DNA of 64,000 nucleotides from Streptomyces sp. Ru62 (GTDB lineage Bacteria; Actinomycetota; Actinomycetes; Streptomycetales; Streptomycetaceae): assembly GCF_002920615.1 (NCBI RefSeq), contig NZ_PQSU01000013.1, forward strand, positions 62,001 through 126,000, read 5' to 3'. The notes beneath the pieces are model-generated. The model worked only from the letters and a program-made list of their open reading frames with translations. It made no database searches and had not been told where the DNA came from. Position numbers and translations under genes: made by a program. Below, one piece after another: positions 50,362 to 58,768 of the stretch; the stretch's first letter is position 1; each line of letters begins with the position of its first letter.

Positions 50362-51095
50362 TGAAAAACGTCGGCGAGGCTCGGGAGACCCCCACGGGGG
50401 CCCCTCAGGAGGAGCTAGCGACCGGTGAGCGCTCGACGCGCAACCGGGTCGCGCGCTCCATCCTGGACCACGGGCCGTCGACCGTCGCCGAACTCGCCGG
50501 CCGGCTGGGACTGACCCAGGCGGCCGTCCGGCGTCACCTCGACGCGCTGGTCGCCGACGACGTCGTCGAGGCCCGCGAGCAGCGGGTCTACGGCACGCGC
50601 ACGCGCGGGCGCCCCGCGAAGGTCTTCGCGCTCACCGACTGCGGCCGGGACGCCTTCGACCAGTCGTACGACAAGCTCGCCGTGGACGCGCTGCGCTGGA
50701 TCGCCGAGCAGGGGGGCGGCCCCGAGGCGGTCGCCGCCTTCGCCCGCGCCCGGATCGCCGCCCAGGCGAGCGCGTACCGCGAGGCGATCGAGGCCGTGAG
50801 CCCCGACAAACGCGCCGAAGCGCTGGCCAAGGCCCTGAGCGCCGACGGGTACGCTGCTACGGCGCGCAGCGCACCGGTCGGCGAGCAGCTCTGCCAGCAC
50901 CACTGCCCGGTCGCCCACGTCGCGGAACAGTTCCCGCAGCTGTGCGAGGCGGAGACCGAGATCTTCGCCGAGCTGCTGGGCACCCACGTCCAACGACTAG
51001 CGACCATCGCGCACGGCGACGGCGTCTGCACGACGTTCATCCCCAAGATTTCCACTGACGCACCTGCAAGCACGGCCGGGAGGAACCCCGCATGA
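50361..51095 (+). CDS. sufR: Fe-S-dependent SUF operon repressor SufR
   Basis: 244 aa. N-terminal winged helix (RSILDHGPSTVAELAGRLGLTQAAVRRHLDALVADDVVEA) and the C-terminal cluster-binding motif with Cys178, Cys182 and Cys195 (CQHHCPVAHVAEQFPQLC). With a [4Fe-4S] cluster it represses the operon; when the cluster is lost, sufBDCSUT is induced. Start GTG 50361 is preferred: it lies directly at the operator, there is no ribosome site, and a promoter at the right distance would give a leaderless mRNA. It overlaps sufB by 4 bases. Confidence 0.93.
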   Translation: MKNVGEARETPTGAPQEELATGERSTRNRVARSILDHGPSTVAELAGRLGLTQAAVRRHLDALVADDVVEAREQRVYGTRTRGRPAKVFALTDCGRDAFDQSYDKLAVDALRWIAEQGGGPEAVAAFARARIAAQASAYREAIEAVSPDKRAEALAKALSADGYAATARSAPVGEQLCQHHCPVAHVAEQFPQLCEAETEIFAELLGTHVQRLATIAHGDGVCTTFIPKISTDAPASTAGRNPA

Positions 51096-52513
51096 CTCTC
51101 CCCACGGAGACTGCCCACCCTGAGCTGGAGGGCCTGGGCAAGTACGAATACGGCTGGGCCGACTCCGACGTGGCCGGTGCCTCCGCCAGGCGCGGCCTCA
51201 ACGAGGACGTCGTCCGCGACATCTCGGACAAGAAGTCCGAGCCGGAGTGGATGACCAAGCTGCGCCTGAAGGGCCTGAAGCTCTTCGAGAAGAAGCCGAT
51301 GCCGAACTGGGGCTCCGACCTCTCGGGCATCGACTTCGACAACATCAAGTACTTCGTGCGCTCCACGGAGAAGCAGGCGGAGTCCTGGGAGGACCTGCCC
51401 GAGGACATCAAGAACACCTACGACAAGCTGGGCATCCCGGAGGCCGAGAAGCAGCGCCTCGTCGCCGGTGTCGCCGCCCAGTACGAGTCGGAGGTCGTCT
51501 ACCACCAGATCCGCGAGGACCTGGAGGAGCAGGGCGTCATCTTCCTCGACACCGACACCGCGCTGAAGGAGCACCCGGAGCTCTTCAAGGAGTACTTCGG
51601 CACGGTCATCCCGGCCGGCGACAACAAGTTCGCCGCGCTGAACACCGCCGTGTGGTCCGGCGGCTCCTTCATCTACGTGCCGAAGGGCGTGCACGTCGAG
51701 ATCCCGCTCCAGGCCTACTTCCGCATCAACACGGAGAACATGGGCCAGTTCGAGCGGACCTTGATCATCGTCGACGAGGGTGCCTACGTCCACTACGTCG
51801 AGGGCTGCACCGCGCCGATCTACAAGTCGGACTCGCTGCACTCCGCGGTGGTCGAGATCATCGTCAAGAAGAACGCCCGCTGCCGTTACACGACCATCCA
51901 GAACTGGTCGAACAACGTCTACAACCTGGTCACCAAGCGCGCCGTCGCCTACGAGGGCGCGACCATGGAGTGGATCGACGGCAACATCGGCTCCAAGGTG
52001 ACGATGAAGTACCCGGCCGTCTACCTGATGGGCGAGCACGCCAAGGGCGAGACCCTGTCCATCGCCTTCGCGGGCGAGGGCCAGCACCAGGACGCGGGCG
52101 CCAAGATGGTGCACATGGCGCCGAACACGTCGTCCAACATCGTCTCGAAGTCGGTCGCGCGCGGTGGCGGTCGTACGTCCTACCGCGGCCTGATCGAGAT
52201 CGGCGAGGGCGCCGCCGGGTCGAAGTCGAACGTGCTGTGCGACGCGCTGCTGGTCGACACGATCTCCCGGTCGGACACGTACCCGTACGTCGACGTCCGC
52301 GAGGACGACGTGTCCATGGGCCACGAGGCCACCGTCTCCAAGGTCTCCGAGGACCAGCTCTTCTACCTGATGAGCCGCGGCCTCTCCGAGGACGAGGCGA
52401 TGGCGATGATCGTGCGCGGCTTCGTCGAGCCGATCGCCAAGGAACTGCCCATGGAGTACGCGCTGGAGCTCAACCGGCTGATCGAGCTGCAGATGGAGGG
52501 CGCGGTCGGTTAA
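51092..52513 (+). CDS. sufB: Fe-S cluster assembly scaffold protein SufB
   Basis: 473 aa. SufB/SufD beta-helix core with the SufB-type N-terminus (YGWADSDVAGASARRGLNEDVVRDIS) and C-terminal LMSRGLSEDEAMAMIVRGFVEPIAKELPMEYALELNRLI. Cys in EGCTAPIY and the ARCRYTTIQNWS region are cluster/persulfide positions. With SufC and SufD it forms the scaffold on which clusters are built. ATG 51092 overlaps the sufR stop. Confidence 0.97.
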   Translation: MTLPTETAHPELEGLGKYEYGWADSDVAGASARRGLNEDVVRDISDKKSEPEWMTKLRLKGLKLFEKKPMPNWGSDLSGIDFDNIKYFVRSTEKQAESWEDLPEDIKNTYDKLGIPEAEKQRLVAGVAAQYESEVVYHQIREDLEEQGVIFLDTDTALKEHPELFKEYFGTVIPAGDNKFAALNTAVWSGGSFIYVPKGVHVEIPLQAYFRINTENMGQFERTLIIVDEGAYVHYVEGCTAPIYKSDSLHSAVVEIIVKKNARCRYTTIQNWSNNVYNLVTKRAVAYEGATMEWIDGNIGSKVTMKYPAVYLMGEHAKGETLSIAFAGEGQHQDAGAKMVHMAPNTSSNIVSKSVARGGGRTSYRGLIEIGEGAAGSKSNVLCDALLVDTISRSDTYPYVDVREDDVSMGHEATVSKVSEDQLFYLMSRGLSEDEAMAMIVRGFVEPIAKELPMEYALELNRLIELQMEGAVG

Positions 52514-52571
52514 CCACCGGTCCGCCGCCCCATCAAGCCACTTACGCAAGAAAGCGAGCATTACGACAGCC

Positions 52572-53756
52572 ATGGCTGAGGCCCAGAACATCCCCGTGGG
52601 GTCGACCACCGCGGGCTCGATCGCGGTCGCCGCGGAGTCGACCGTCGTCTCGCGCATGAGCGCGCCCCCGTCCTTCGACGTCGCGGACTTCCCGGTCCCG
52701 CACGGCCGTGAGGAGGAGTGGCGGTTCACCCCGCTGGAGCGCCTGCGGGGGCTGCACGACGGCACCGCCGTCGCGAACGGCGGGGGCGTGAAGGTCACCG
52801 TCCAGGCCCCCGAGGGCGTCGCCGTCGAGACCGTCGGTCGCGACGACGCGCGGCTCGGCAGGGCGGGCACCCCGGTGGACCGCGTCGCCGCCCAGGCGTA
52901 CTCGGCGTTCGAGAAGGCCGGCGTGGTCACCGTCCCCAAGGAGACGGTGCTCACCGAGCCGATCCGGATCGCCGTGCACGGCGAGGGCGGTACCGCCTTC
53001 GGCCACCAGGTGATCGAGCTGGGCGCCTTCGCCGAGGCCGTCGTGGTCATCGACCACACGGGTGACGCGGTGCTCGCCGCCAACGTCGACTACGTCCTCG
53101 GGGACGGTGCCAAGCTGACCGTCGTCTCCGTCCAGGACTGGGACGACAAGGCCGTCCACGTCGCCCAGCACAACGCGCTGGTCGGCCGGGACGCCTCCTT
53201 CAAGTCCGTGGTCGTGACCTTCGGCGGTGACGTGGTCCGGCTGCACCCGCGCGTGGAGTACGCCGGCCCCGGCGGCGAGGCAGAGCTGTTCGGCCTGTAC
53301 TTCACCGACGCCGGGCAGCACCAGGAGCACCGCCTGCTGGTCACCCACAACACCCCGCACTGCAAGTCGAACGTCGTCTACAAGGGCGCCCTCCAGGGCG
53401 ACGACGCGCACGCGGTCTGGATCGGTGACGTGCTCATCGAGGCCAAGGCCGAGGGCACGGACACCTACGAGATGAACCGCAACCTGGTCCTCACGGACGG
53501 CGCGCGCGTCGACTCGGTGCCGAACCTGGAGATCGAGACCGGCGAGATCGTCGGCGCCGGGCACGCCTCCGCCACCGGCCGCTTCGACGACGAGCAGCTC
53601 TTCTACCTGATGGCCCGCGGCATCCCGGAGCACGAGGCCCGCCGCCTCGTGGTCCGCGGCTTCTTCGCCGAGCTGGTCCAGCAGATCGGTGTCTCCGACA
53701 TCGAGGAGCGCCTGCTCGCCAAGATCGAGGAAGAGCTGGAGGCTTCGGTCGCATGA
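52572..53756 (+). CDS. sufD: Fe-S cluster assembly protein SufD
   Basis: 394 aa, SufB paralogue. It has the N-terminal HGREEEWRFTPLERLRGLHDG motif of SufD and the C-terminal FDDEQLFYLMARGIPEHEARRLVVRGFF. It forms the SufBC2D complex. It starts 58 bases after sufB, with a weak ribosome site, and its stop overlaps the Rieske gene by 4 bases. Confidence 0.96.
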   Translation: MAEAQNIPVGSTTAGSIAVAAESTVVSRMSAPPSFDVADFPVPHGREEEWRFTPLERLRGLHDGTAVANGGGVKVTVQAPEGVAVETVGRDDARLGRAGTPVDRVAAQAYSAFEKAGVVTVPKETVLTEPIRIAVHGEGGTAFGHQVIELGAFAEAVVVIDHTGDAVLAANVDYVLGDGAKLTVVSVQDWDDKAVHVAQHNALVGRDASFKSVVVTFGGDVVRLHPRVEYAGPGGEAELFGLYFTDAGQHQEHRLLVTHNTPHCKSNVVYKGALQGDDAHAVWIGDVLIEAKAEGTDTYEMNRNLVLTDGARVDSVPNLEIETGEIVGAGHASATGRFDDEQLFYLMARGIPEHEARRLVVRGFFAELVQQIGVSDIEERLLAKIEEELEASVA

Positions 53757-54076
53757 CGTCGTCGTTCGTACGCGCCTGTGGGCTGAGCGAGCTGGAGGAG
53801 GACACCCCGAAGCGGGTGGAACTCGACGGCACGCCGGTCTCGGTCGTGAAGACCGAGGGCGAGGTGTTCGCGATCCACGACATCTGCTCGCACGCGAACG
53901 TCTCCCTCTCCGAGGGCGAGGTGGAGGACTGCCAGATCGAGTGCTGGCTGCACGGCTCCAGCTTCGACCTGCGCACCGGCAAGCCGTCCGGCCTCCCCGC
54001 GACGCGCCCCGTCCCCGTATACCCCGTAAAGATCGAAGGGGACGACGTTCTCGTCTCCCTCACCCAGGAGTCCTGA
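53753..54076 (+). CDS. Rieske-type ferredoxin in the SUF operon
   Basis: 107 aa soluble Rieske protein: CSHANVSLSEGEVEDCQIECWLHG contains the C-x-H ... C-x2-H ligands of a [2Fe-2S] cluster. It resembles ring-dioxygenase ferredoxins, but its fixed place between sufD and sufC suggests it gives electrons or acts as a cluster carrier in Fe-S assembly. ATG 53753 overlaps sufD; sufC starts 7 bases after it. Confidence 0.93.
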   Translation: MTSSFVRACGLSELEEDTPKRVELDGTPVSVVKTEGEVFAIHDICSHANVSLSEGEVEDCQIECWLHGSSFDLRTGKPSGLPATRPVPVYPVKIEGDDVLVSLTQES

Positions 54077-54083
54077 GGCACCC

Positions 54084-54848
54084 ATGGCAACGCTTGAAAT
54101 CCGAGACCTGCACGTCACCGTCGAGGCCGACAACGCCACGAAGGAGATCCTCAAGGGCGTCGACCTCACCGTGAAGCAGGGCGAGACGCACGCCATCATG
54201 GGCCCCAACGGCTCCGGCAAGTCGACCCTCGCCTACTCCCTCGCGGGTCACCCGAAGTACACGATCACCGGCGGCACCGTCACCCTGGACGGCGAGGACG
54301 TCCTGGAGATGTCCGTCGACGAGCGCGCCCGCGCGGGCCTGTTCCTGGCGATGCAGTACCCGGTCGAGGTCCCCGGCGTCTCGGTCTCCAACTTCCTGCG
54401 CACCTCCGCCACCGCCATCCGCGGCGAGGCCCCCAAGCTGCGCACCTGGGTGAAGGAGGTCAAGGAGGCCATGGAGCGCCTCAACATGGACCCGTCCTTC
54501 GCCGAGCGCAACGTCAACGAGGGCTTCTCCGGCGGCGAGAAGAAGCGCCACGAGATCCTCCAGCTGGAGCTGCTCAAGCCGAAGGTCGCGATCCTGGACG
54601 AGACCGACTCCGGCCTGGACGTCGACGCGCTGCGCATCGTCTCCGAGGGCGTCAACCGCGTCCGCGAGAGCGGCGAGGTCGGCACCCTGCTGATCACGCA
54701 CTACACGCGCATCCTGCGCTACATCAAGCCCGACCACGTCCACGTGTTCGCCGGCGGCCGCATCGTCGAGTCCGGCGGCCCGGAGCTCGCGGACAAGCTG
54801 GAGAACGAGGGCTACGAGGCATACGTGAAGGGTGGCGCATCCGCGTGA
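54084..54848 (+). CDS. sufC: Fe-S cluster assembly ATPase SufC
   Basis: 254 aa ABC ATPase. Walker A GPNGSGKST, signature FSGGEKKRHEILQLELLKP, Walker B VAILDETDSGLDVDAL, H-loop LLITHYTRILRYI. It drives conformational change of the SufB-SufD scaffold. The stop overlaps sufS by 4 bases (GTGA). Confidence 0.97.
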   Translation: MATLEIRDLHVTVEADNATKEILKGVDLTVKQGETHAIMGPNGSGKSTLAYSLAGHPKYTITGGTVTLDGEDVLEMSVDERARAGLFLAMQYPVEVPGVSVSNFLRTSATAIRGEAPKLRTWVKEVKEAMERLNMDPSFAERNVNEGFSGGEKKRHEILQLELLKPKVAILDETDSGLDVDALRIVSEGVNRVRESGEVGTLLITHYTRILRYIKPDHVHVFAGGRIVESGGPELADKLENEGYEAYVKGGASA

Positions 54849-56101
54849 CACAGCTGCCGGGCCTCCTCGACGTCGAGGCGATCCGCAAGGACTTCCCCGT
54901 TCTGGACCGAGTCGTCCACGACGGCAAGAAGCTCGTGTACCTGGACAACGCGGCGACCTCGCAGAAGCCGCGCCAGGTGCTGGACGCCCTGAGCGAGTAC
55001 TACGAGCGCTACAACGCCAACGTCCACCGCGGTGTGCATGTGCTCGCCGAGGAGGCCACGGCGCTGTACGAGGGCGCGCGCGACAAGGTCGCCGCGTTCA
55101 TCAACGCGCCGAGCCGCGACGAGGTGATCTTCACCAAGAACGCCTCCGAGTCGCTGAACCTCGTGGCGAACATGCTGGGCTGGGCCGACGAGCCCTACCG
55201 GGTGGACCACGAGACCGAGATCGTCATCACGGAGATGGAGCACCACTCCAACATCGTGCCGTGGCAGCTGCTCGCGCAGCGCACGGGCGCGAAGCTGAAG
55301 TGGTTCGGCCTCACGGACGACGGCCGGCTCGACCTGTCGAACATCGACGAGATCATCACCGAGAAGACGAAGATCGTCTCCTTCGTGCTGGTGTCCAACA
55401 TCCTGGGCACGGTCAACCCGGTCGAGACGATAATCCGCCGCGCCCAGGAGGTCGGCGCGCTCGTCTGCATCGACGCCTCCCAGGCCGCCCCGCACATGCC
55501 GCTGGACGTGCAGGCCCTGCAGGCCGACTTCGTGGCCTTCACCGGCCACAAGATGTGCGGCCCGACCGGCATCGGCGTCCTCTGGGGCCGCCAGGAGCTG
55601 CTGGAGGACCTGCCTCCGTTCCTCGGCGGCGGCGAGATGATCGAGACGGTCTCGATGCACTCCTCGACGTACGCCCCCGCCCCGCACAAGTTCGAGGCGG
55701 GCACGCCCCCGATCGCCCAGGCGGTCGGCCTCGGCGCGGCGATCGACTACCTCCAGTCGATCGGCATGGACAAGATCCTCGCCCATGAGCACGCGCTGAC
55801 GGAGTACGCGGTGCGGCGCCTGGCGGAGGTTCCCGACCTGAGGATCATCGGCCCGACGACGGCCGAGGACCGCGGGGCGGCGATCTCCTTCACGCTCGGG
55901 GACATCCACCCGCACGACGTGGGCCAGGTCCTGGACGAACAGGGCATCGCGGTCCGGGTCGGCCACCACTGCGCCCGTCCGGTCTGCCTCCGCTACGGAA
56001 TTCCTGCGACCACGCGAGCGTCGTTCTACCTGTACTCCTCGCCGGCCGAGATCGACGCTCTGGTCGACGGCCTGGAGCACGTACGGAACTTCTTCGGCTG
56101 A
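54845..56101 (+). CDS. sufS: Cysteine desulfurase SufS
   Basis: 418 aa, class II desulfurase. PLP Lys236 in FTGHKMCGPTG and catalytic Cys376 in GHHCARPV are present. It takes sulfur from cysteine and passes it to SufU. Start GTG 54845 overlaps sufC. The next gene, sufU, begins 16 bases downstream. Confidence 0.97.
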   Translation: MTQLPGLLDVEAIRKDFPVLDRVVHDGKKLVYLDNAATSQKPRQVLDALSEYYERYNANVHRGVHVLAEEATALYEGARDKVAAFINAPSRDEVIFTKNASESLNLVANMLGWADEPYRVDHETEIVITEMEHHSNIVPWQLLAQRTGAKLKWFGLTDDGRLDLSNIDEIITEKTKIVSFVLVSNILGTVNPVETIIRRAQEVGALVCIDASQAAPHMPLDVQALQADFVAFTGHKMCGPTGIGVLWGRQELLEDLPPFLGGGEMIETVSMHSSTYAPAPHKFEAGTPPIAQAVGLGAAIDYLQSIGMDKILAHEHALTEYAVRRLAEVPDLRIIGPTTAEDRGAAISFTLGDIHPHDVGQVLDEQGIAVRVGHHCARPVCLRYGIPATTRASFYLYSSPAEIDALVDGLEHVRNFFG

Positions 56102-56117
56102 GAGGCGTGTCGACACC

Positions 56118-56585
56118 GTGAAGCTGGATTCGATGTACCAGGACGTCATCCTGGACCACTACAAGAACCCGCACGGGCGTGGTCTCCGGGACGGCGACGC
56201 CGAGGTACACCATGTGAACCCGACCTGCGGCGACGAGATCACCCTGCGCGTGAAGTACGACGGCACGAAGATCGAGGACGTCTCGTACGAGGGCCAGGGC
56301 TGCTCGATCAGTCAGGCGAGCGCCTCCGTGCTCAACGAGCTCCTCGTCGGCAAGGACCTGGCCGAGGCGCGGAAGATCCAGGAGACCTTCCTGGAGCTGA
56401 TGCAGTCCAAGGGCAAGATCGAGCCCGATGACGCGATGGAGGAGGTGCTGGAGGACGCGGTCGCGTTCGCCGGTGTCTCCAAGTACCCCGCGCGGGTCAA
56501 GTGCGCCCTCCTGAGCTGGATGGCGTGGAAGGACGCGACGGCCCAGGCGCTGGGTGGCGCCGACGCCGAAAGGAAGACGGCATGA
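56118..56585 (+). CDS. sufU: SufU sulfur acceptor (IscU/NifU-like)
   Basis: 155 aa. The three cluster or zinc cysteines are Cys37 (NPTCGDE), Cys62 (GQGCSISQAS) and Cys129 (RVKCALLSW), with an insertion of about 18-21 residues before the last, typical of SufU. It accepts persulfide from SufS through a zinc site. GTG 56118 is the start; the stop overlaps sufT by 4 bases. Confidence 0.95.
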   Translation: MKLDSMYQDVILDHYKNPHGRGLRDGDAEVHHVNPTCGDEITLRVKYDGTKIEDVSYEGQGCSISQASASVLNELLVGKDLAEARKIQETFLELMQSKGKIEPDDAMEEVLEDAVAFAGVSKYPARVKCALLSWMAWKDATAQALGGADAERKTA

Positions 56586-56914
56586 CCGACACCGCAGAGA
56601 TGAAGCCGGTCTCGGAGGAAGAACTCCGCGAGGCCCTGATGGACGTGGTCGACCCCGAGCTGGGCATCGACGTCGTCAACCTCGGCCTGATCTACGGCAT
56701 CCACATCGACGACTCCAACGTGGCCACGGTCGACATGACCCTGACCTCGGCGGCCTGCCCGCTGACGGACGTCATCGAGGACCAGGCCAAGTCCGCCACG
56801 GACGGCCTCGTCAACGAACTCCGCATCAACTGGGTCTGGATGCCGCCGTGGGGCCCCGACAAGATCACGGACGACGGCCGCGAGCAGCTCCGGGCGCTCG
56901 GGTTCAACGTCTGA
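56582..56914 (+). CDS. sufT: Fe-S maturation factor SufT (MIP18/DUF59)
   Basis: 110 aa. MIP18-family domain: LREALMDVVDPELGIDVVNLGLIYGI and MTLTSAACPLTDVIEDQ with the conserved Cys. It helps mature Fe-S proteins when the demand is high. ATG 56582 overlaps sufU. Last gene of the operon; a strong terminator follows. Confidence 0.94.
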   Translation: MTDTAEMKPVSEEELREALMDVVDPELGIDVVNLGLIYGIHIDDSNVATVDMTLTSAACPLTDVIEDQAKSATDGLVNELRINWVWMPPWGPDKITDDGREQLRALGFNV

Positions 56915-56929
56915 CGCACCGCCTGTGAC

Positions 56930-56958
56930 AGGGGCCGTGGCCATGTGCCACGGCCCCT
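56930..56958 (+). terminator. Terminator of the SUF operon
   Basis: Perfect 12-bp stem (56930-56941 with 56947-56958), CATGT loop, followed by TT. It lies 15 bases after sufT and before the convergent AbfB gene. Confidence 0.9.
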
Positions 56959-56981
56959 TTCGCATGCTCGGGTTGCGGGGC

Positions 56982-57725
56982 TCAGGCGAGCCCGTCCACC
57001 AACCGGAACGCCGAGTCCGCGCGGTAGAGGTCCGTGTTCTGGTACGGGTCCAGTCGGAGCTGGAAGTTCTGGTGGCGCAGGAAGCGGCCGGGGTAGTTGA
57101 CCGACTCCAGCATGACGGCGCCGGTGAAGGCGGAGGCGCGGGGGCAGAACGTGGCGTCCTGCCGGAACAGGGGCGAGCCGTCGGCGGGTTCGGCGCGGAG
57201 CAGGAAGTCGCGGTGGCGGAGGTAGCTGCCGTCGGCCGTGGTGAAGGACCAGCACCGGGCGTCGGCAAGGCCCTTGACGCGCGTGAAGGTGGCGGCGCGG
57301 CGGTCCGCGGCCGAGCCGACGGGGTCGAGCCTCACCAGGCCGGCGCTGAGGTGCCAGGAGCGGTCGGGGTGGTTGACGGAGCGGACGGAGGTCCCGTGCT
57401 CCACCGGCTCCCGTGAACTCGCCGAGGGCGCGGGGGACTTGGCGGGAACCTGCTTCGGTTGGGCGGAGGACTCGGGAGCGCTGGGGGAAGAGGGTGGCTG
57501 TGACGGCTCGTCCGGCTCGTTCTTCGCGGAGGCCGGTGGGGTGGACGGGGTGGCGAAGGAGAGCAGACCGGGGCCGTCGTCCGGCGGGGTGATGGGCGCG
57601 GTGGCGGCTCTCCGTTCCGCCGGCTCGTCGTTCATGGACAGGGCGGTCACGCAGGCGGCCACGGTTGCCAGGGCCAGTGCGGCGGCCGGCCGGAGTCTTC
57701 GGGCGCGGGGGGTGTTTGCGGGCAC
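56982..57725 (-). CDS. Membrane-anchored or secreted AbfB-domain protein
   Basis: 247 aa. One N-terminal hydrophobic segment (RRLRPAAALALATVAACVTALS) acts as signal or anchor. A roughly 80-residue Pro/Ser-rich linker leads to an AbfB (CBM42-like) beta-trefoil at about 120-247 with its typical SVRSVNHPDRSWHL and SVNYPGRFLRHQNFQLRLD repeats, which in other proteins bind arabinofuranosyl side chains. No catalytic domain is present. Start GTG 57725 is a guess between several (the frame is open to 57824, overlapping the SMR promoter); it places the hydrophobic segment correctly. Confidence 0.82.
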   Translation of the reverse strand: MPANTPRARRLRPAAALALATVAACVTALSMNDEPAERRAATAPITPPDDGPGLLSFATPSTPPASAKNEPDEPSQPPSSPSAPESSAQPKQVPAKSPAPSASSREPVEHGTSVRSVNHPDRSWHLSAGLVRLDPVGSAADRRAATFTRVKGLADARCWSFTTADGSYLRHRDFLLRAEPADGSPLFRQDATFCPRASAFTGAVMLESVNYPGRFLRHQNFQLRLDPYQNTDLYRADSAFRLVDGLA

Positions 57726-57806
57726 GGGCCCGCACAGTAGTGGAGGCGGAAGCCGGCCGCGGGCCGTTTCAGTGAGCGGTTTCCATGAAAATGAAACTTT
57801 CTCGTC

Positions 57807-57844
57807 GTGTACGGGCGTACGCATCGATCCGTACGCTCGTACAC
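57807..57844. promoter_or_regulatory. Twin-dyad operator abutting the SMR start
   Basis: A 38-base imperfect palindrome (15-base arms 57807-57821 and 57830-57844, 14 of 15 matching, 8-base spacer). Each arm is itself a dyad of form GTACG-NN-CGTAC (57809-57820 and 57831-57842), 22 bases apart. It ends at the base before ATG 57845. It is probably the site of the TetR regulator encoded at 58168, with two dimers covering promoter and start. Confidence 0.75.
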
Positions 57845-58168
57845 ATGGGGTATCTGCTGCTCTCCGGCGCCATCGCCGCGGAGGTCGCCGCCACGACGGC
57901 GATGAAGTACAGCGAGGGATTCAGCCGGTTCTGGCCCTCGCTCGTGACCGCTCTGGGGTACGTCGTCTCGTTCGCGCTGCTCGCCCAGACGCTGAAGACC
58001 GTCCAGATCGGTACGGCGTACGCCATCTGGTCCGGCGTGGGCACCGCGACCATCGCCGTCCTCGGTCTGCTGCTGTTCGGCGAGGGGCTGAGCCTGACGA
58101 AGCTCGCCGGCATCGTGCTGATCATCGGGGGAGTGGTGGTGCTCAACCTGGGCGGGGCGGCGCACTGA
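57845..58168 (+). CDS. SMR-family multidrug efflux protein
   Basis: 107 aa with four TM helices. The essential membrane-buried Glu13 is in AIAAEVAATTAMKYS, and the TM3 motif GTAYAIWSGVGT is typical of EmrE/QacE-like exporters. It exchanges protons for quaternary ammonium or similar cations. Start ATG 57845 gives the family N-terminus MGYLLLSGA; the longer frame from 57785 crosses the operator. It overlaps the tetR-type gene by one base (TGATG). Confidence 0.92.
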   Translation: MGYLLLSGAIAAEVAATTAMKYSEGFSRFWPSLVTALGYVVSFALLAQTLKTVQIGTAYAIWSGVGTATIAVLGLLLFGEGLSLTKLAGIVLIIGGVVVLNLGGAAH

Positions 58169-58704
58169 TGCCGCGCCGCCACGACCCCGGGCGCCGGCAG
58201 CGGATCATCGACGCGGCCATCCGGGTGGTCGGCCGGGACGGCATCGCCGGGCTGAGCCACCGTACGGTCGCCGCCGAGGCGGACGTACCGCTCGGCTCCA
58301 CGACGTACCACTTCGCCACCCTCGAAGAGCTGCTGGTGGCCGCGCTGAGGCAGGCGAACGAGGGGTTCGGCCGGGTGCTGGCCGAGCTGCTGCCGGAGGG
58401 CGGCGGCGACGGCGACCTCGCCGCGGATCTCGCCCGGGCGCTCGGGGAGTGGCTGGCGGGCGAGCGCACCGGCGTGGAACTGGAGTACGAGCTGTACCTG
58501 GCCGCGCTGCGCCGTCCCGCGCTGCGTCCCGTCGCCGCCGAGTGGACCGAGCGGGGGGCCGCGCTGCTGGCCCGCCGCACCGACCCGGTCACCGCGCGGG
58601 CCCTGCTCGCGCTGATGGACGGCATCTGCCTCCAGGTGCTGCTGACGGGCGGTTCCTACGACGAGGAGGACGCGCGCGCCACGCTGGCCCGGCTGATCCC
58701 CTGA
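58168..58704 (+). CDS. TetR-family regulator
   Basis: 178 aa. Classical TetR helix-turn-helix: RIIDAAIRVVGRDGIAGLSHRTVAAEADVPLGSTTYHFATLEELL. The C-terminal part is a short ligand-binding helical domain. Translational coupling with the SMR pump (shared A of TGATG) and the double dyad at the pump start make it the likely repressor of this two-gene operon. Confidence 0.92.
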   Translation: MPRRHDPGRRQRIIDAAIRVVGRDGIAGLSHRTVAAEADVPLGSTTYHFATLEELLVAALRQANEGFGRVLAELLPEGGGDGDLAADLARALGEWLAGERTGVELEYELYLAALRRPALRPVAAEWTERGAALLARRTDPVTARALLALMDGICLQVLLTGGSYDEEDARATLARLIP

Positions 58705-58755
58705 ACCCGCGCCCGGCACGTGAGACGCGGTTCGCCCTCACCACCCCGCCCACGT

Positions 58756-58761
58756 TAGGTT
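58756..58761 (+). promoter_or_regulatory. Probable -10 box of dapD (leaderless)
   Basis: TAGGTT, a good streptomycete -10, ends 7 bases before ATG 58769. No ribosome site is present, so transcription probably starts at or next to the A of ATG. The -35 is weak (TTCGCC at 58731-58736). Confidence 0.55.
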
Positions 58762-58768
58762 TTCTCCC

